Shown: positions 1 through 7,884, counted from the first letter of the stretch. The stretch: 64,000 bases of DNA from an uncultured Bacteroides sp. (GCF_937912035.1 NZ_CALDPF010000031.1:186001-250000), one strand, 5' to 3'. Program-made: numbers and translations. Notes: generated by a model not told the origin, from the letters alone.

Positions 1-1
1 T

Positions 2-184
2 AACAGATATGTTTTTTTAATTAAAGCTGCAGGAAAAAGTCTCTCTCCCAACGAATTGAGTTGTCATTCTAAGGTGATTGAAATAGGTGAGGAATTGCAT
101 ATTCTGTCGGCTAAAGTCATGTCTCATTATGAAAGTAAAGGCGTAAGATATACTAGGCTGGGTTATGTGAAACTTCAGAAGTAA
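2..184 (+). CDS. C-terminal end of a probable hotdog-fold thioesterase (partial)
   Basis: This open frame enters from the left edge and stops at 182-184, so only about 60 residues are visible. The stretch containing AAGKSLSPNE, then SKVIEIGEELHILSAKV and a final RLGYVKLQK, resembles the last beta-strands of PaaI/DUF4442-type hotdog thioesterases. In those families a small-residue turn is followed by a strand reporting on secondary modifications of the acyl group. No catalytic residue can be checked in this fragment. A GC-rich hairpin follows the stop at once. The family call is tentative; the reading frame itself is well supported. Confidence 0.5.
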   Translation, partial: NRYVFLIKAAGKSLSPNELSCHSKVIEIGEELHILSAKVMSHYESKGVRYTRLGYVKLQK

Positions 185-185
185 T

Positions 186-209
186 GGGCGGTAGGCCGCC
201 CTAATTTTT
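186..209 (+). terminator. Intrinsic terminator after the partial thioesterase gene
   Basis: GGGCGG (186-191) pairs perfectly with CCGCCC (196-201) across a 4-nt loop and is followed by TAATTTTTATTTT. It begins two bases after the stop codon and separates this plus-strand gene from the converging VOC gene. Confidence 0.8.
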
Positions 210-585
210 ATTTTATTGGAAGTATTTCTATCCAGTAGTCGTCTGGGTCATTAATAAAATATAACCCCATAGATTCGTTTTCAAAACAAACGCATCCCAT
301 TTCTTTGTGGAATTTTCTTACTTCATCATAATCGCCCTCGACTCTGATACAAAGATGACTTTCGTTTTCTCCTAATTCGTATGCTTCTGTATGGTCTCTT
401 AGCCATGTAAGCTCAAGTAAAAAGCTAGAGCATTTATCTGTAAGATAGACTAGAATAAATGATCCGTCTGAAGCTGTTTTTCTGCTTGTTTCGGTTAGAC
501 CTAATGCTTCTTCGTAGAATTTGAGACTTTTTTCCAGATTGGTTACGTTGATGTTAAAATGGTCAAAATGTCCTTTTACTTTCAT
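208..585 (-). CDS. VOC-superfamily (glyoxalase-like) protein
   Basis: A 125-residue single-module protein with the paired beta-alpha-beta-beta-beta pattern of the vicinal-oxygen-chelate superfamily. It opens with FDHFNINVTNLEKSLKFYEE, has a second half starting at ESHLCIRVEGDYDEVRKF, and ends in FINDPDDYWIEILP. His and Glu residues at the classical metal positions (near residues 7 and 120) suggest a metal-dependent lactoylglutathione lyase, dioxygenase or isomerase-like activity, but the substrate cannot be told. It lies 19 bases downstream of a metallo-beta-lactamase-fold gene on the same strand and is probably cotranscribed with it. Confidence 0.8.
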   Translation of the reverse strand: MKVKGHFDHFNINVTNLEKSLKFYEEALGLTETSRKTASDGSFILVYLTDKCSSFLLELTWLRDHTEAYELGENESHLCIRVEGDYDEVRKFHKEMGCVCFENESMGLYFINDPDDYWIEILPIK

Positions 586-604
586 ATTCGTTTTTATTTA
601 TTGG

Positions 605-1330
605 TTATAATATATTGTGGAGTATTTGCCCTTTATGATTAATCTCAGGTGATTTTATTCCTTGTGAAATTACGTATTGCTGGAATCTGTTTGCTGATGT
701 AAAGTCATTCCAGAAATGCATAGGTATGAATACTGATGTTTTTATTAAATCTATGAATTGTTTTCCGCCTCTCATATACTCATGTCCAAGACGAGGATCA
801 ATAGGAAAAAGTACGAGATCTATATTTCTATAATCCTTCGATATTGTTTCTACTTCTTTGAGAAATCTTTTTTCGTCTCTTCTCCATTCAATCTCAGGAC
901 TTTCATCCATCCAATGCCAATTATTAAGATCACCAGCATGGAAAATTGTTTTTCCTTCAGTCTCTATAAGGAAAGAAATACCTACATCCGTAGATCCGTA
1001 AGCTTTTACTTTAATAATGTTGTCATTATATTCTTCTCCCTTTTTCAGCCATATAGCCATATCCTTAACAATTCTCCGTTTTCTGTGTATGTCATTTGAA
1101 AGTATGTATGTAATGTTGTCATTTGTATTCTTCCATTCCAAGATCTGTTTATTGAAATGGTCTGAATGAAAATGGCTCGACAGTACATATATTTTACAAT
1201 CTCTCTGTAATACTTTGTCATGTAAAATACCTGTATTTTCAGATAATGAGTCTTCGAAGTAATCTATGACAATTGCAGCATTGTTTGTCAAGATAACGAA
1301 ACCACTATGGTGTAAATATATTAATTCCAT
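605..1330 (-). CDS. Metallo-beta-lactamase-fold hydrolase
   Basis: A cytosolic protein of 241 residues with no signal peptide. The di-metal motif HFHSDH is at residues 53-58, FHAGDLNNWHW supplies a later histidine and aspartate, and PMHFW near the C-terminus gives the last histidine. This places it in the metallo-beta-lactamase superfamily, close to UlaG/YtnP-like L-ascorbate-lactonase-type proteins. The substrate is unknown. It is the first gene of a probable two-gene transcript with the VOC gene. A -7 element at 1362-1369 supports the start. Confidence 0.82.
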   Translation of the reverse strand: MELIYLHHSGFVILTNNAAIVIDYFEDSLSENTGILHDKVLQRDCKIYVLSSHFHSDHFNKQILEWKNTNDNITYILSNDIHRKRRIVKDMAIWLKKGEEYNDNIIKVKAYGSTDVGISFLIETEGKTIFHAGDLNNWHWMDESPEIEWRRDEKRFLKEVETISKDYRNIDLVLFPIDPRLGHEYMRGGKQFIDLIKTSVFIPMHFWNDFTSANRFQQYVISQGIKSPEINHKGQILHNIL

Positions 1331-1361
1331 ACACAGAGTATATTATTTTCACTTTTTAGTG

Positions 1362-1369
1362 CAAAAGTA
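1362..1369 (-). promoter_or_regulatory. Bacteroidetes -7 box for the MBL-VOC pair
   Basis: The minus strand reads TACTTTTG, matching the Bacteroidetes sigma-ABfr consensus TAnnTTTG, 32 bases before the MBL start codon. Confidence 0.65.
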
Positions 1370-1379
1370 ACATTTTAGG

Positions 1380-1424
1380 AAAAAAAATACCCATACTGAC
1401 TAAAATTTATTGTCAGGATGGGTA
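1380..1424 (-). terminator. Intrinsic terminator of the small secreted protein gene
   Basis: On the minus strand TACCCATCCTGAC pairs with GTCAGTATGGGTA (1412-1424 with 1388-1400, one internal mismatch) and is followed by eight T residues. It ends transcripts of the gene at 1451-1756. Confidence 0.85.
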
Positions 1425-1450
1425 ACATTAGTACTTATATTTAGATTATG

Positions 1451-1756
1451 TCATTCCAATATTATTCCTTTTTCGTTGATGTATACTGTGTACTCAAAAT
1501 TTTCAATGTCCAATAAAGTAATCTTATATATTTTTACTCCATTATATATTTTAACGTCGGCAGATTTTACAATATAATCTTTAAATTCAAAAAACAGGAG
1601 TTCTTGTACTTCTGATGGTAGCTCGTCAATATCTATGCTGGTGAAAACTTTATAAGTTTTTTCAGTTGTAGCTTTCTCGTTTTTATTTGGAGTGTTGTAT
1701 GCAAATGTATTGCCTATTCCCAATACTATCATTATTACAGCTAATGTCATTTTCAT
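1451..1756 (-). CDS. Small secreted PepSY-like protein
   Basis: A 101-residue protein with an N-terminal hydrophobic segment (MKMTLAVIMIVLGIGNTFAY) ending in an A-x-A-like signal peptidase site, so it is probably periplasmic. The remainder, about 75 residues, has the helix-then-two-strand pattern LPSEVQELLFFEFKDY / VKIYKITLLDIE / FEYTVYINEKGIIL. This recalls the PepSY-like domains common in small secreted Bacteroidetes proteins. No catalytic motif is seen. It is monocistronic, with its own terminator. PepSY membership is inferred from pattern only. Confidence 0.6.
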   Translation of the reverse strand: MKMTLAVIMIVLGIGNTFAYNTPNKNEKATTEKTYKVFTSIDIDELPSEVQELLFFEFKDYIVKSADVKIYNGVKIYKITLLDIENFEYTVYINEKGIILE

Positions 1757-1927
1757 ATTTGTATAAATTTAATTTGTTATTATGCCAAATAATATTCAAA
1801 TAACATGCCATAATATTGTATCCTGTTTAATATGTTGATTATTAATTAATTATAGGTTTCTTGTTAGAAGGCAGAAAAGTAATGTATGTGGAATTATTCT
1901 ACAACGTATGTGGATTTATTAAACAAT

Positions 1928-1962
1928 AAAAGCTTCTCAGTTTCTAATACCGGAAGCTTTTT
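1928..1962 (-). terminator. Hairpin terminator downstream of the HAD gene
   Basis: AAAAGCTTC (1928-1936) and GAAGCTTTT (1953-1961) form a perfect stem around a 16-nt loop just past the 3' end of the minus-strand helicase-HAD pair. The arms are A- and T-rich on both sides, so it may work in either direction. Confidence 0.65.
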
Positions 1963-1983
1963 CATTTTAATATATTGTTCTTA

Positions 1984-2415
1984 TTATCTGAATATCCTGC
2001 CAAATAACCCACTTTTCTTTTTGTGGGGTTCATCATATTGGTTGTTTTGTTCGTTATATATGTCTTCGAATGATAGTTTTTCTTTTACCATTCTGTATAT
2101 AGTACCCCAATCTGGCAAACCACCCAAATTCCTGTCATCTATGAACAAATCTGCTTTAAGCTTTCTGGAAAAATGGTCATGTGTTTTCTGTTCTTCAGGG
2201 TAATTGCTGTTTACAGCATAAAACTCCAATCCTCTTTCTTTGCAGAAATTTATTGCTTCATCAAGGAGCTTACCTTCTCTGACAGTCCAAAGAATTAGTG
2301 TATGTCTTTCTTCTTTTAGTCTTTTGAGCGTTTCTATAGCAAATGGTATTTCTTTTCCTATGTGCGGATATTTGTGTTCTACAATTGTACCGTCAAAATC
2401 TACTGCTATTATCAT
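1984..2415 (-). CDS. HAD-superfamily magnesium-dependent hydrolase
   Basis: A 143-residue minimal HAD phosphatase. The nucleophile motif DFDGT is at residues 6-10, motif II is in ILWTVREGKLL, and the acidic metal motif is FIDDRNLGG. It has almost no cap, as in the small structurally characterised Bacteroides HAD proteins of this size. It probably removes phosphate from a small metabolite, but the substrate is not deducible. It starts 9 bases after the DEAD-box helicase on the same strand, so the two are cotranscribed. The tail is basic (EPHKKKSGLFGRIFR on the reading strand). Confidence 0.8.
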   Translation of the reverse strand: MIIAVDFDGTIVEHKYPHIGKEIPFAIETLKRLKEERHTLILWTVREGKLLDEAINFCKERGLEFYAVNSNYPEEQKTHDHFSRKLKADLFIDDRNLGGLPDWGTIYRMVKEKLSFEDIYNEQNNQYDEPHKKKSGLFGRIFR

Positions 2416-2424
2416 GGGCTACTT

Positions 2425-3693
2425 TTATTTTTCGTTTGAAGTTTTATTGTTATTTCTTATGTTATTTCTCTTATTATTATTTTTTCCTATTATTCTTTTC
2501 CCATTTCGTTTCTTTCTGTTCTTATTGTTGTTCGCGGTTTTTGGGGCATACTCAGGGCCTTCACCGATTTGGTCAGGGATTTGTAATTTGTATATTGTTT
2601 TATCAAGGAATCTTTCTATTTGATAGAATTTTGTTTGTTCAGTTTCACTGACAAATGTTATTGCACAACCGTCATTATTGGCTCTTGCTGTACGTCCTAT
2701 ACGATGCACATAGTCTTCACAATCATGAGGTACATCATAGTTGATTACCAATCGTATGTCGTCAATATCAATACCTCTTGCCACAATGTCTGTTGCCACA
2801 AGAATATTTACTTTTCCATTTCTAAATTCGTGAAGTATTTCTTCTCTCTGTAACTGTTCCAAATCGGAATGCATTTCTCCTACATTGAGTTTCATTCTCA
2901 ATAAAGCTTTAGTGACTTCCTTAACTTTAACCTTTGAAGAGGCGAATATAATAACTCTTTCAGGCTGCTGTGATGAGAATAAGTCTTTAATTATTTCCAG
3001 TTTTTGTGATTCGTAACAGATGTATGCAGCTTGAATTATTTTATCTGCAGGTTTTGATACCGCAAGTTTTATTTCGACAGGATTGTTTAGAATATTATCT
3101 GCCAGTTGTCTGATTTTTTCAGGCATTGTAGCAGAAAACATTATTGTTTGTCTTTCTTTTGGTAAATATTTTACTATTTGCAGAATGTCGTCATAGAATC
3201 CCATATCTAGCATTCTGTCTGCCTCGTCAAGAATGAAGAATGAAACTTTTGACAAATCAACATAACCTAGGCTGAGATGACTAATTAAACGTCCTGGAGT
3301 TGCTATTACTACATCAGCTCCAAGAGTTAATCCTTTTTTCTCTTGCTCAAAACGTACTCCATCGTTTCCTCCGTATACGGCAACTCCAGAAACTGGCATG
3401 AAATACGAGAATGCTTCCATTTGCCTGTCAATCTGTATAGCCAACTCTCTCGTAGGAGACATTATTATGCAGTTTATGGAATCTTCAGGATATTCGCCAC
3501 TACAGAGTTTGCTCAACACAGGCAACAGGTATGCTGCTGTCTTGCCTGTTCCGGTTTGTGCAACTCCTATCAAATCATGACCTTCTAAAAGAACAGGGAT
3601 AGTGTGTTCTTGTACTGGGGTGCATTCTTTGAAGTTCATGGCGTCAAGTGCGCTTAAAACACTTTCATCTAAATTTAATTCTGAAAAATCCAT
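2425..3693 (-). CDS. DEAD-box ATP-dependent RNA helicase
   Basis: A 422-residue RhlE/DeaD-like helicase with all core motifs in order: a Q motif near residue 28, AQTGTGKT (Walker A), PTRELA, TPGR, DEAD inside ILDEADRMLDMGF, SAT, ARGIDI and HRIGRTAR. After residue 375 comes a low-complexity tail of Asn, Lys and Arg, typical of non-specific RNA binding. It is expected to remodel structured RNA in ribosome assembly or decay. A -7 box at 3743-3750 precedes it, and the HAD gene follows in the same transcript. Confidence 0.93.
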   Translation of the reverse strand: MDFSELNLDESVLSALDAMNFKECTPVQEHTIPVLLEGHDLIGVAQTGTGKTAAYLLPVLSKLCSGEYPEDSINCIIMSPTRELAIQIDRQMEAFSYFMPVSGVAVYGGNDGVRFEQEKKGLTLGADVVIATPGRLISHLSLGYVDLSKVSFFILDEADRMLDMGFYDDILQIVKYLPKERQTIMFSATMPEKIRQLADNILNNPVEIKLAVSKPADKIIQAAYICYESQKLEIIKDLFSSQQPERVIIFASSKVKVKEVTKALLRMKLNVGEMHSDLEQLQREEILHEFRNGKVNILVATDIVARGIDIDDIRLVINYDVPHDCEDYVHRIGRTARANNDGCAITFVSETEQTKFYQIERFLDKTIYKLQIPDQIGEGPEYAPKTANNNKNRKKRNGKRIIGKNNNKRNNIRNNNKTSNEK

Positions 3694-3742
3694 TATGGTA
3701 ATTATTCTTTTAATGAAAATTTATCATTTGAGTAATTTCACG

Positions 3743-3750
3743 CAAAGTTA
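3743..3750 (-). promoter_or_regulatory. -7 box for the helicase-HAD operon
   Basis: The minus strand reads TAACTTTG, a full match to TAnnTTTG, 50 bases before the helicase start codon. Confidence 0.65.
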
Positions 3751-3899
3751 ATCAAAATATGCTTTACAAGCCATATAAACATGATTATTTATGTATTTAT
3801 ATATGTTTGGAAATATTTTATTTACATGGTTATTAGATAAAAATATGTTGAATAACATAAAAAGTGAAGTGATTTTTATCCTGTTTAGTAAAAAATACT

Positions 3900-3907
3900 T
3901 ATCTTTG
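3900..3907 (+). promoter_or_regulatory. -7 box driving the structured-leader transcript
   Basis: TATCTTTG at 3900-3907 is the most typical form of the Bacteroidetes -7 box. It predicts transcription from about 3913, giving a leader of roughly 125 nt before the ATG at 4040. In the rest of 3694-3899 I see only AT-rich sequence and the helicase promoter. Confidence 0.7.
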
Positions 3908-3929
3908 CATCGATTTCAAATTTATAGTA

Positions 3930-4017
3930 TGCTGATTATAAGTAATCCGTGATGGATGCTCAGCGTAAAAAAAGTAATGTTCCGAGGTGAAATCACTGTA
4001 AAGGACAGTCTCGGATA
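3930..4017 (+). ncRNA. Structured 5' leader with two hairpins
   Basis: Two helices can be drawn between the promoter and the ATG at 4040. In the first, GCTGA pairs with TCAGC (ending near 3963) around an inner ATCC/GGAT hairpin. In the second, TCCGAG (3981-3986) pairs with CTCGGA (4010-4015) and encloses ACTGT (3995-3999) paired with ACAGT (4005-4009), leaving an asymmetric 8-nt bulge GTGAAATC on the 5' side. No poly-T follows, so any control would be on translation or stability. I know of no named family that fits. Whether it is a riboswitch, a protein-binding leader or only a stabilising structure is open. Confidence 0.45.
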
Positions 4018-4039
4018 GTATTAACCAAAATCACATTAC

Positions 4040-4534
4040 ATGATTAAAAGTGTAAAGCCGATTTTTGTTGTATTAGTATTCAGTTCCTTGATTTCTTTCT
4101 CTTTTATAGAGAAGAAAGATCCTACAGAGAAGTTGGTGCCTGGTGATGAAACACCGATGCCAGTTCTTGAATTTAAGACGCAGACACTCAACCTGCGTGC
4201 CGAGGATGGCAAATATACATTGTTGAGTTTTTGGGCGGGTTATGACGCCAAGTCTAGAATGAAGAATGCTGAGTTATGTCATGCATTACAGAATTCAGAC
4301 CGTATAAAGATGATTTCTGTTTCAATGGACCGTTATGAGTCTGTTTTTCGTGCGGCTGTAGAGCAAGACCAGTTGAAGTCGGAGCTTTGTTATATTGAAA
4401 CAGACGGTAGAACTTCGGAAATCTTTAAGGAATTTGGACTTAGAGATGGATTTGCCAATTATCTTATTGATAGTAACGGAGTGATAGTGGCAAAGAATGT
4501 TACTGCTGGAGAATTAACCTCTTATATTAATTGA
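4040..4534 (+). CDS. Exported thioredoxin-fold protein lacking the CxxC motif
   Basis: A 164-residue protein with an N-terminal hydrophobic segment (residues 7-24) and then an AhpC/TlpA-like thioredoxin fold. LLSFWAGYDAKSRMKNAELC sits where TlpA-type proteins read FWAxWCxxC, so both redox cysteines are replaced by D-A-K-S. The later FKEFGLRDGFANYLIDSNGVIVA matches the cis-Pro/strand region of the family. It is probably anchored in or exported across the inner membrane and unlikely to be a disulfide oxidoreductase. It is transcribed alone behind a structured leader and ends at a bidirectional terminator shared with spt. Confidence 0.7.
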   Translation: MIKSVKPIFVVLVFSSLISFSFIEKKDPTEKLVPGDETPMPVLEFKTQTLNLRAEDGKYTLLSFWAGYDAKSRMKNAELCHALQNSDRIKMISVSMDRYESVFRAAVEQDQLKSELCYIETDGRTSEIFKEFGLRDGFANYLIDSNGVIVAKNVTAGELTSYIN

Positions 4535-4589
4535 TTTATTACAATTGAGAGGCTTAAAGATGAAATAATTGAATACAACAAAAAGCAAA

Positions 4590-4628
4590 AGAGGCTGTCT
4601 TCAAAGGTTTTACCTTGAGACAGCCTCT
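4590..4628. terminator. Bidirectional terminator between the thioredoxin-fold gene and spt
   Basis: AGAGGCTGTCT (4590-4600) and AGACAGCCTCT (4618-4628) are perfectly complementary, and an inner TCAAAGGT/ACCTTGA helix extends the stem. It is flanked by A-rich sequence on the left and T-rich sequence on the right, and it lies between two converging genes. Confidence 0.85.
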
Positions 4629-4635
4629 AATTTTA

Positions 4636-5823
4636 TTATTTTATGATTTCAAGTTCTTTGAAACATTTAAGCAGCTTGTCAATTGCAAAATCAATTTGTT
4701 CTTTGGTATGAGTTGCCATGAGTGCAAATCTTACCAGCGTGTCCTGAGGGGCACATGCTGGAGGTATTACAGGATTAATGAATACTCCTTCATCAAAAGC
4801 CATTTTTGTTACAAGGAATGTCTTATCTGTATCGCGAACGTACAAAGGAATGATAGGACTTTCAGTATCACCAATTTCAAAACCACACTCACGGAAACGC
4901 TTTAAGGCGTAGTTCGTAATTTTCCAAAGATTTTCCTGGCGTTCAGGTTCTGTCTTCAAAATGTGAAGTGCCTCGATTGCAGCTGCAGTAGCAGCAGGAG
5001 TACTGCTGGCCTGGAATATGTACGAACGTGCATTATGACGTAACCAGTTGATAATGTCTTTATCTGCCGCTACGAATCCACCGATTGATGCCAATGATTT
5101 ACTGAAAGTACCCATTATTATATCCACTTCGTCTGTCAATCCGAAATGATCGCACACACCACGTCCGTTACGTCCGAACACACCAACTCCATGAGCTTCG
5201 TCAACATATACAGTGGCATTGTATTTTTTCTTAAGGCGGATTATTTCAGGTAGGTTTGCTAAGTCTCCTTCCATTGAGAATACACTGTCGACTACTATTA
5301 GCTTTATGGCATCCGGTTCGCATTTTTGAAGCTCTTTTTCCAATGCTTCCATGTCGTTGTGCTTATACTTCAACTGAGTAGCAAATGTCAGACGTCTTCC
5401 GTCTACAATTGATGCATGGTCACGGTCATCGCATATAATGTAGTCGCCGCGTCCAACAAGTTGAGGTATTACACCTTCATTAACAGTGAAACCTGTAGAG
5501 AAGCATAGAGCCTCGTCTTTGCCTATAAATTCAGCAAGCTCTTTTTCAAGCTGTACATGAATGTCAAGAGTTCCGTTAAGAAGTCTGGAACCCGCACATC
5601 CGGTACCGTACTTGCGTGTTGCTGCTATTGCCGCATCAATTATTCTTTGGTCGTATGTCAGACCCATATATGAGTTTGACCCGAACATTAACACCTTCTT
5701 GCCGTCCATCATCACCTCTGTGTCCTGGTGACTGTCTATTTCACGGAAATAAGGATAAACCCCCTTCTCCATATACATTTGCGGGAGTCTGAATTTACTT
5801 AACTTTTCTTGTAATAATCCCAT
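4636..5823 (-). CDS. spt: Serine palmitoyltransferase
   Basis: A 395-residue PLP-dependent alpha-oxoamine synthase that condenses L-serine with a fatty acyl-CoA to 3-ketosphinganine, the first step of Bacteroides sphingolipid synthesis. It matches my memory of the B. thetaiotaomicron enzyme closely and over its whole length, including MGLLQEKL at the start and PVIPPACAPQDTLVRFALMA near the end. Visible landmarks are DDRDHASIVDG with His136, VDEAHGVGVFG (208-218) and the PLP lysine K242 in GTFSKSLASIGG. It is cytosolic, without the membrane anchor of eukaryotic enzymes. A -7 box at 5863-5870 precedes it. It is divergent from a lipid-kinase-family gene. Confidence 0.92.
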   Translation of the reverse strand: MGLLQEKLSKFRLPQMYMEKGVYPYFREIDSHQDTEVMMDGKKVLMFGSNSYMGLTYDQRIIDAAIAATRKYGTGCAGSRLLNGTLDIHVQLEKELAEFIGKDEALCFSTGFTVNEGVIPQLVGRGDYIICDDRDHASIVDGRRLTFATQLKYKHNDMEALEKELQKCEPDAIKLIVVDSVFSMEGDLANLPEIIRLKKKYNATVYVDEAHGVGVFGRNGRGVCDHFGLTDEVDIIMGTFSKSLASIGGFVAADKDIINWLRHNARSYIFQASSTPAATAAAIEALHILKTEPERQENLWKITNYALKRFRECGFEIGDTESPIIPLYVRDTDKTFLVTKMAFDEGVFINPVIPPACAPQDTLVRFALMATHTKEQIDFAIDKLLKCFKELEIIK

Positions 5824-5862
5824 ATTTTGTTATTGATATATTTCTTTTTGCTTAACAGCCTG

Positions 5863-5870
5863 CAAAGATA
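5863..5870 (-). promoter_or_regulatory. -7 box for spt
   Basis: The minus strand reads TATCTTTG, 40 bases before the spt ATG. It shares the 174-bp divergent intergenic region with the kinase promoter. Confidence 0.7.
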
Positions 5871-5965
5871 GTAAAAAAACAAAAGAAGGTTACAATGTGG
5901 AACATTTTTTATCCTGAAGAATAAGATTTTGCATAACAAGCATATTTTTATATTCAAATATATAT

Positions 5966-5973
5966 TACATTTG
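5966..5973 (+). promoter_or_regulatory. -7 box for the lipid-kinase gene; sets its start
   Basis: TACATTTG at 5966-5973 predicts transcription from about 5980. An in-frame ATG at 5929 would lie upstream of this, so the ATG at 5998 is taken as the start. Confidence 0.65.
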
Positions 5974-5997
5974 CGTAGACAACTAATCTATATAAAT

Positions 5998-7047
5998 ATG
6001 GACAATAGAGAGGATATAATATTCATTGTTAATCCTATTTCGGGTACTCAAGATAAAGAAGCTATATTGGAATATGTTGAGTCTAATATAAATCGTAATA
6101 TATTCAATCCTAAAATTATAAAAACAGAATATGCAGGTCATGGCTATGATATAGCAGTAAAAGCTGTAGAAAATAAAGTTTCGTTTGTTGTTGCTATAGG
6201 TGGAGATGGTACTATTAATGAGATAGGACGTGCTCTTGTTCATTCTGATACTGCGCTGGGTATTATACCTTGTGGTTCCGGGAATGGACTTGCAAGACAT
6301 CTGCATATCCCTATGAGTTATCAGAAAGCCCTTCAAGTAATTAATAAGGCGAACGTTCGTTCCATAGACTATGGTATGATTGCGGGGCATCCATTTTTCT
6401 GTACTTGTGGCGTCGGGTTCGATGCTTTTGTCAGTTTGAAGTTTGCCGGTTCAAAACGTAGAGGGCTAATAACATATCTTGAAAATACTCTTCAGGAGAG
6501 TCTTCATTATGAGCCTGAAACTTATGAAATAGAAAATTCGGAAGGAACTGTAAAATATAAGGCTTTTCTAATAGCCTGTGGTAATGCTTCACAATATGGT
6601 AACAATGCCTATATAGCTCCGCAGGCGTCACTTTCGGATGGTATGATGGATATTACAGTTCTCGAACCGTTTACGGTGCTTGATGTGCCTTCGCTTTCAT
6701 TTCAGCTGTTTACCAAAACAATTGACATGAACAGTCGCATTAAAACCATGAAGGATAAAAAAATAACTATCCATAGGGCTAATGAGGGCGTTTTTCACTT
6801 TGACGGTGATCCTATGATGGGGCCTAAGGATCTTACGGTTGAGATTATTCCGTCTGCTCTGAAAGTTGTTTGTCCTCCAAAACCTAATCGTAGTATTTAC
6901 GAACCACATAATATATTACAGCATATTACAGATTTTATTGAAGCTAAACCAGTTTCTGCCTCGATAGCTGAAAAACATAGGCAATTGTTGGAGATGAATC
7001 GTAATATAATGAAGAAGCTCGTCAAGAAGAATAGTGAAAAACAATAA
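5998..7047 (+). CDS. Diacylglycerol/sphingoid-lipid kinase family protein
   Basis: A 349-residue YegS/DgkB-type kinase with the DAGK catalytic fold. NPISG is at 12-16, the ATP-binding GGDGT at 68-72 and the glycine-rich GSGNG at 93-97. A C-terminal beta-sandwich carries FHFDGDPMMGPKDLTVEIIP. The family phosphorylates diacylglycerol, sphingoid bases or ceramides. Bacterial members are often annotated as diacylglycerol kinase from homology alone. Divergence from spt makes a sphingolipid substrate plausible, but that is inference. The start at 5998 is preferred because the -7 box at 5966-5973 would put a longer start upstream of transcription. Confidence 0.85.
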   Translation: MDNREDIIFIVNPISGTQDKEAILEYVESNINRNIFNPKIIKTEYAGHGYDIAVKAVENKVSFVVAIGGDGTINEIGRALVHSDTALGIIPCGSGNGLARHLHIPMSYQKALQVINKANVRSIDYGMIAGHPFFCTCGVGFDAFVSLKFAGSKRRGLITYLENTLQESLHYEPETYEIENSEGTVKYKAFLIACGNASQYGNNAYIAPQASLSDGMMDITVLEPFTVLDVPSLSFQLFTKTIDMNSRIKTMKDKKITIHRANEGVFHFDGDPMMGPKDLTVEIIPSALKVVCPPKPNRSIYEPHNILQHITDFIEAKPVSASIAEKHRQLLEMNRNIMKKLVKKNSEKQ

Positions 7048-7085
7048 TAAGTATTAGAGCTCCTGTAAATACTTTTGAATTATTG

Positions 7086-7128
7086 CAATACGGTCAAGTA
7101 ATGTCATCGGTTTTACTTGGCCGTATTG
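7086..7128. terminator. Bidirectional terminator between the lipid kinase and trmN6
   Basis: CAATACGGTCAAGTAA (7086-7101) pairs with TTACTTGGCCGTATTG (7113-7128) with a single non-canonical pair. T-rich sequence lies on the right, and the hairpin sits between converging genes. Confidence 0.85.
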
Positions 7129-7143
7129 TTTTGTCTCTTAGTA

Positions 7144-7854
7144 TTATAAATAGAAATCTGAAGTAAGGTTAAGATAATCTTGGCTCTTCATTCCATTTTC
7201 AGAAAGTATCAGAATTGAACTCTTTGTTGTATTAAAGCCAAAGGTATTTTTGCTGAATTCCATTATCACTCTTTTTGCCGGTGCTCCAGGTTTGGTTATT
7301 ATATCGGTTCTTATGGTAAGGTTAAGTTTGTGCTTAATTGCTTCTGATATGAATTCTGTGGCTGATGTTGCCGGGATGATAACACAAAATCTTCCATTCT
7401 CTTTCAGCATAAACGACGCAGCTCGGGTTAGTGTGTCGAAGCCTAATCCTTCAGTATGTCGTGCTATATTCCTTCTTTCTGAATATCCTTTAGTGTTTTC
7501 CTTGAAAAATGGAGGATTTGAAACAATCAGGTCAAATTCCGATTTATGATTCAGATAATAGTTTTTTATATCATCTTGTACTACGGTCAATCTGTCTTTC
7601 CATAATGTACTGCTCATGTTCTCTTTTGCCTGCATTGCTGAATCACTGTCAATTTCTATTCCAATAATTGAAGCTTTGGATTTTTGTGCCAGCATTATTG
7701 CTATCAATCCAGTACCGGTTCCTATATCTGCAATCTTTAATGCGTTTCCTGTTTCGGTCCATGCGCCAAGCAATACTCCATCAGTACCTACTTTCATGGC
7801 ACATTTGTCCTGATTTATAGTAAAAAACTTAAATCTAAAAAAATCATTACCCAT
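7144..7854 (-). CDS. trmN6: tRNA1(Val) (adenine37-N6)-methyltransferase
   Basis: A 236-residue SAM-dependent methyltransferase of the YfiC/TrmN6 type, which makes m6A37 in tRNA-Val. It opens with FFRFKFFTINQDKCAMKVGT, the typical beginning of this family. The SAM motif DIGTGTG is at 43-49, and the N6-adenine motif is NPPF at 113-116. A longer in-frame start near 7995 is rejected, because the -7 box TATCTTTG at 7877-7884 lies within that extension and the extra residues do not resemble the family. It is divergent from lon. Confidence 0.88.
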   Translation of the reverse strand: MGNDFFRFKFFTINQDKCAMKVGTDGVLLGAWTETGNALKIADIGTGTGLIAIMLAQKSKASIIGIEIDSDSAMQAKENMSSTLWKDRLTVVQDDIKNYYLNHKSEFDLIVSNPPFFKENTKGYSERRNIARHTEGLGFDTLTRAASFMLKENGRFCVIIPATSATEFISEAIKHKLNLTIRTDIITKPGAPAKRVIMEFSKNTFGFNTTKSSILILSENGMKSQDYLNLTSDFYL

Positions 7855-7876
7855 ATTGTGTTCTGTAAAGTTTGTG

Positions 7877-7884
7877 CAAAGATA
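7877..7884 (-). promoter_or_regulatory. -7 box for trmN6
   Basis: The minus strand reads TATCTTTG, 22 bases before the chosen ATG at 7854. This fixes the start codon. Confidence 0.7.

Noticed and set aside
3930..4039. Cobalamin riboswitch upstream of the thioredoxin-fold gene
   Set aside because: GGTGAAATC, ACTGTAA and CAGTC resemble parts of the B12-riboswitch core, but the space between them lacks the P4-P5 segments, the total length is about half of that required, and the downstream gene has no tie to cobalamin.
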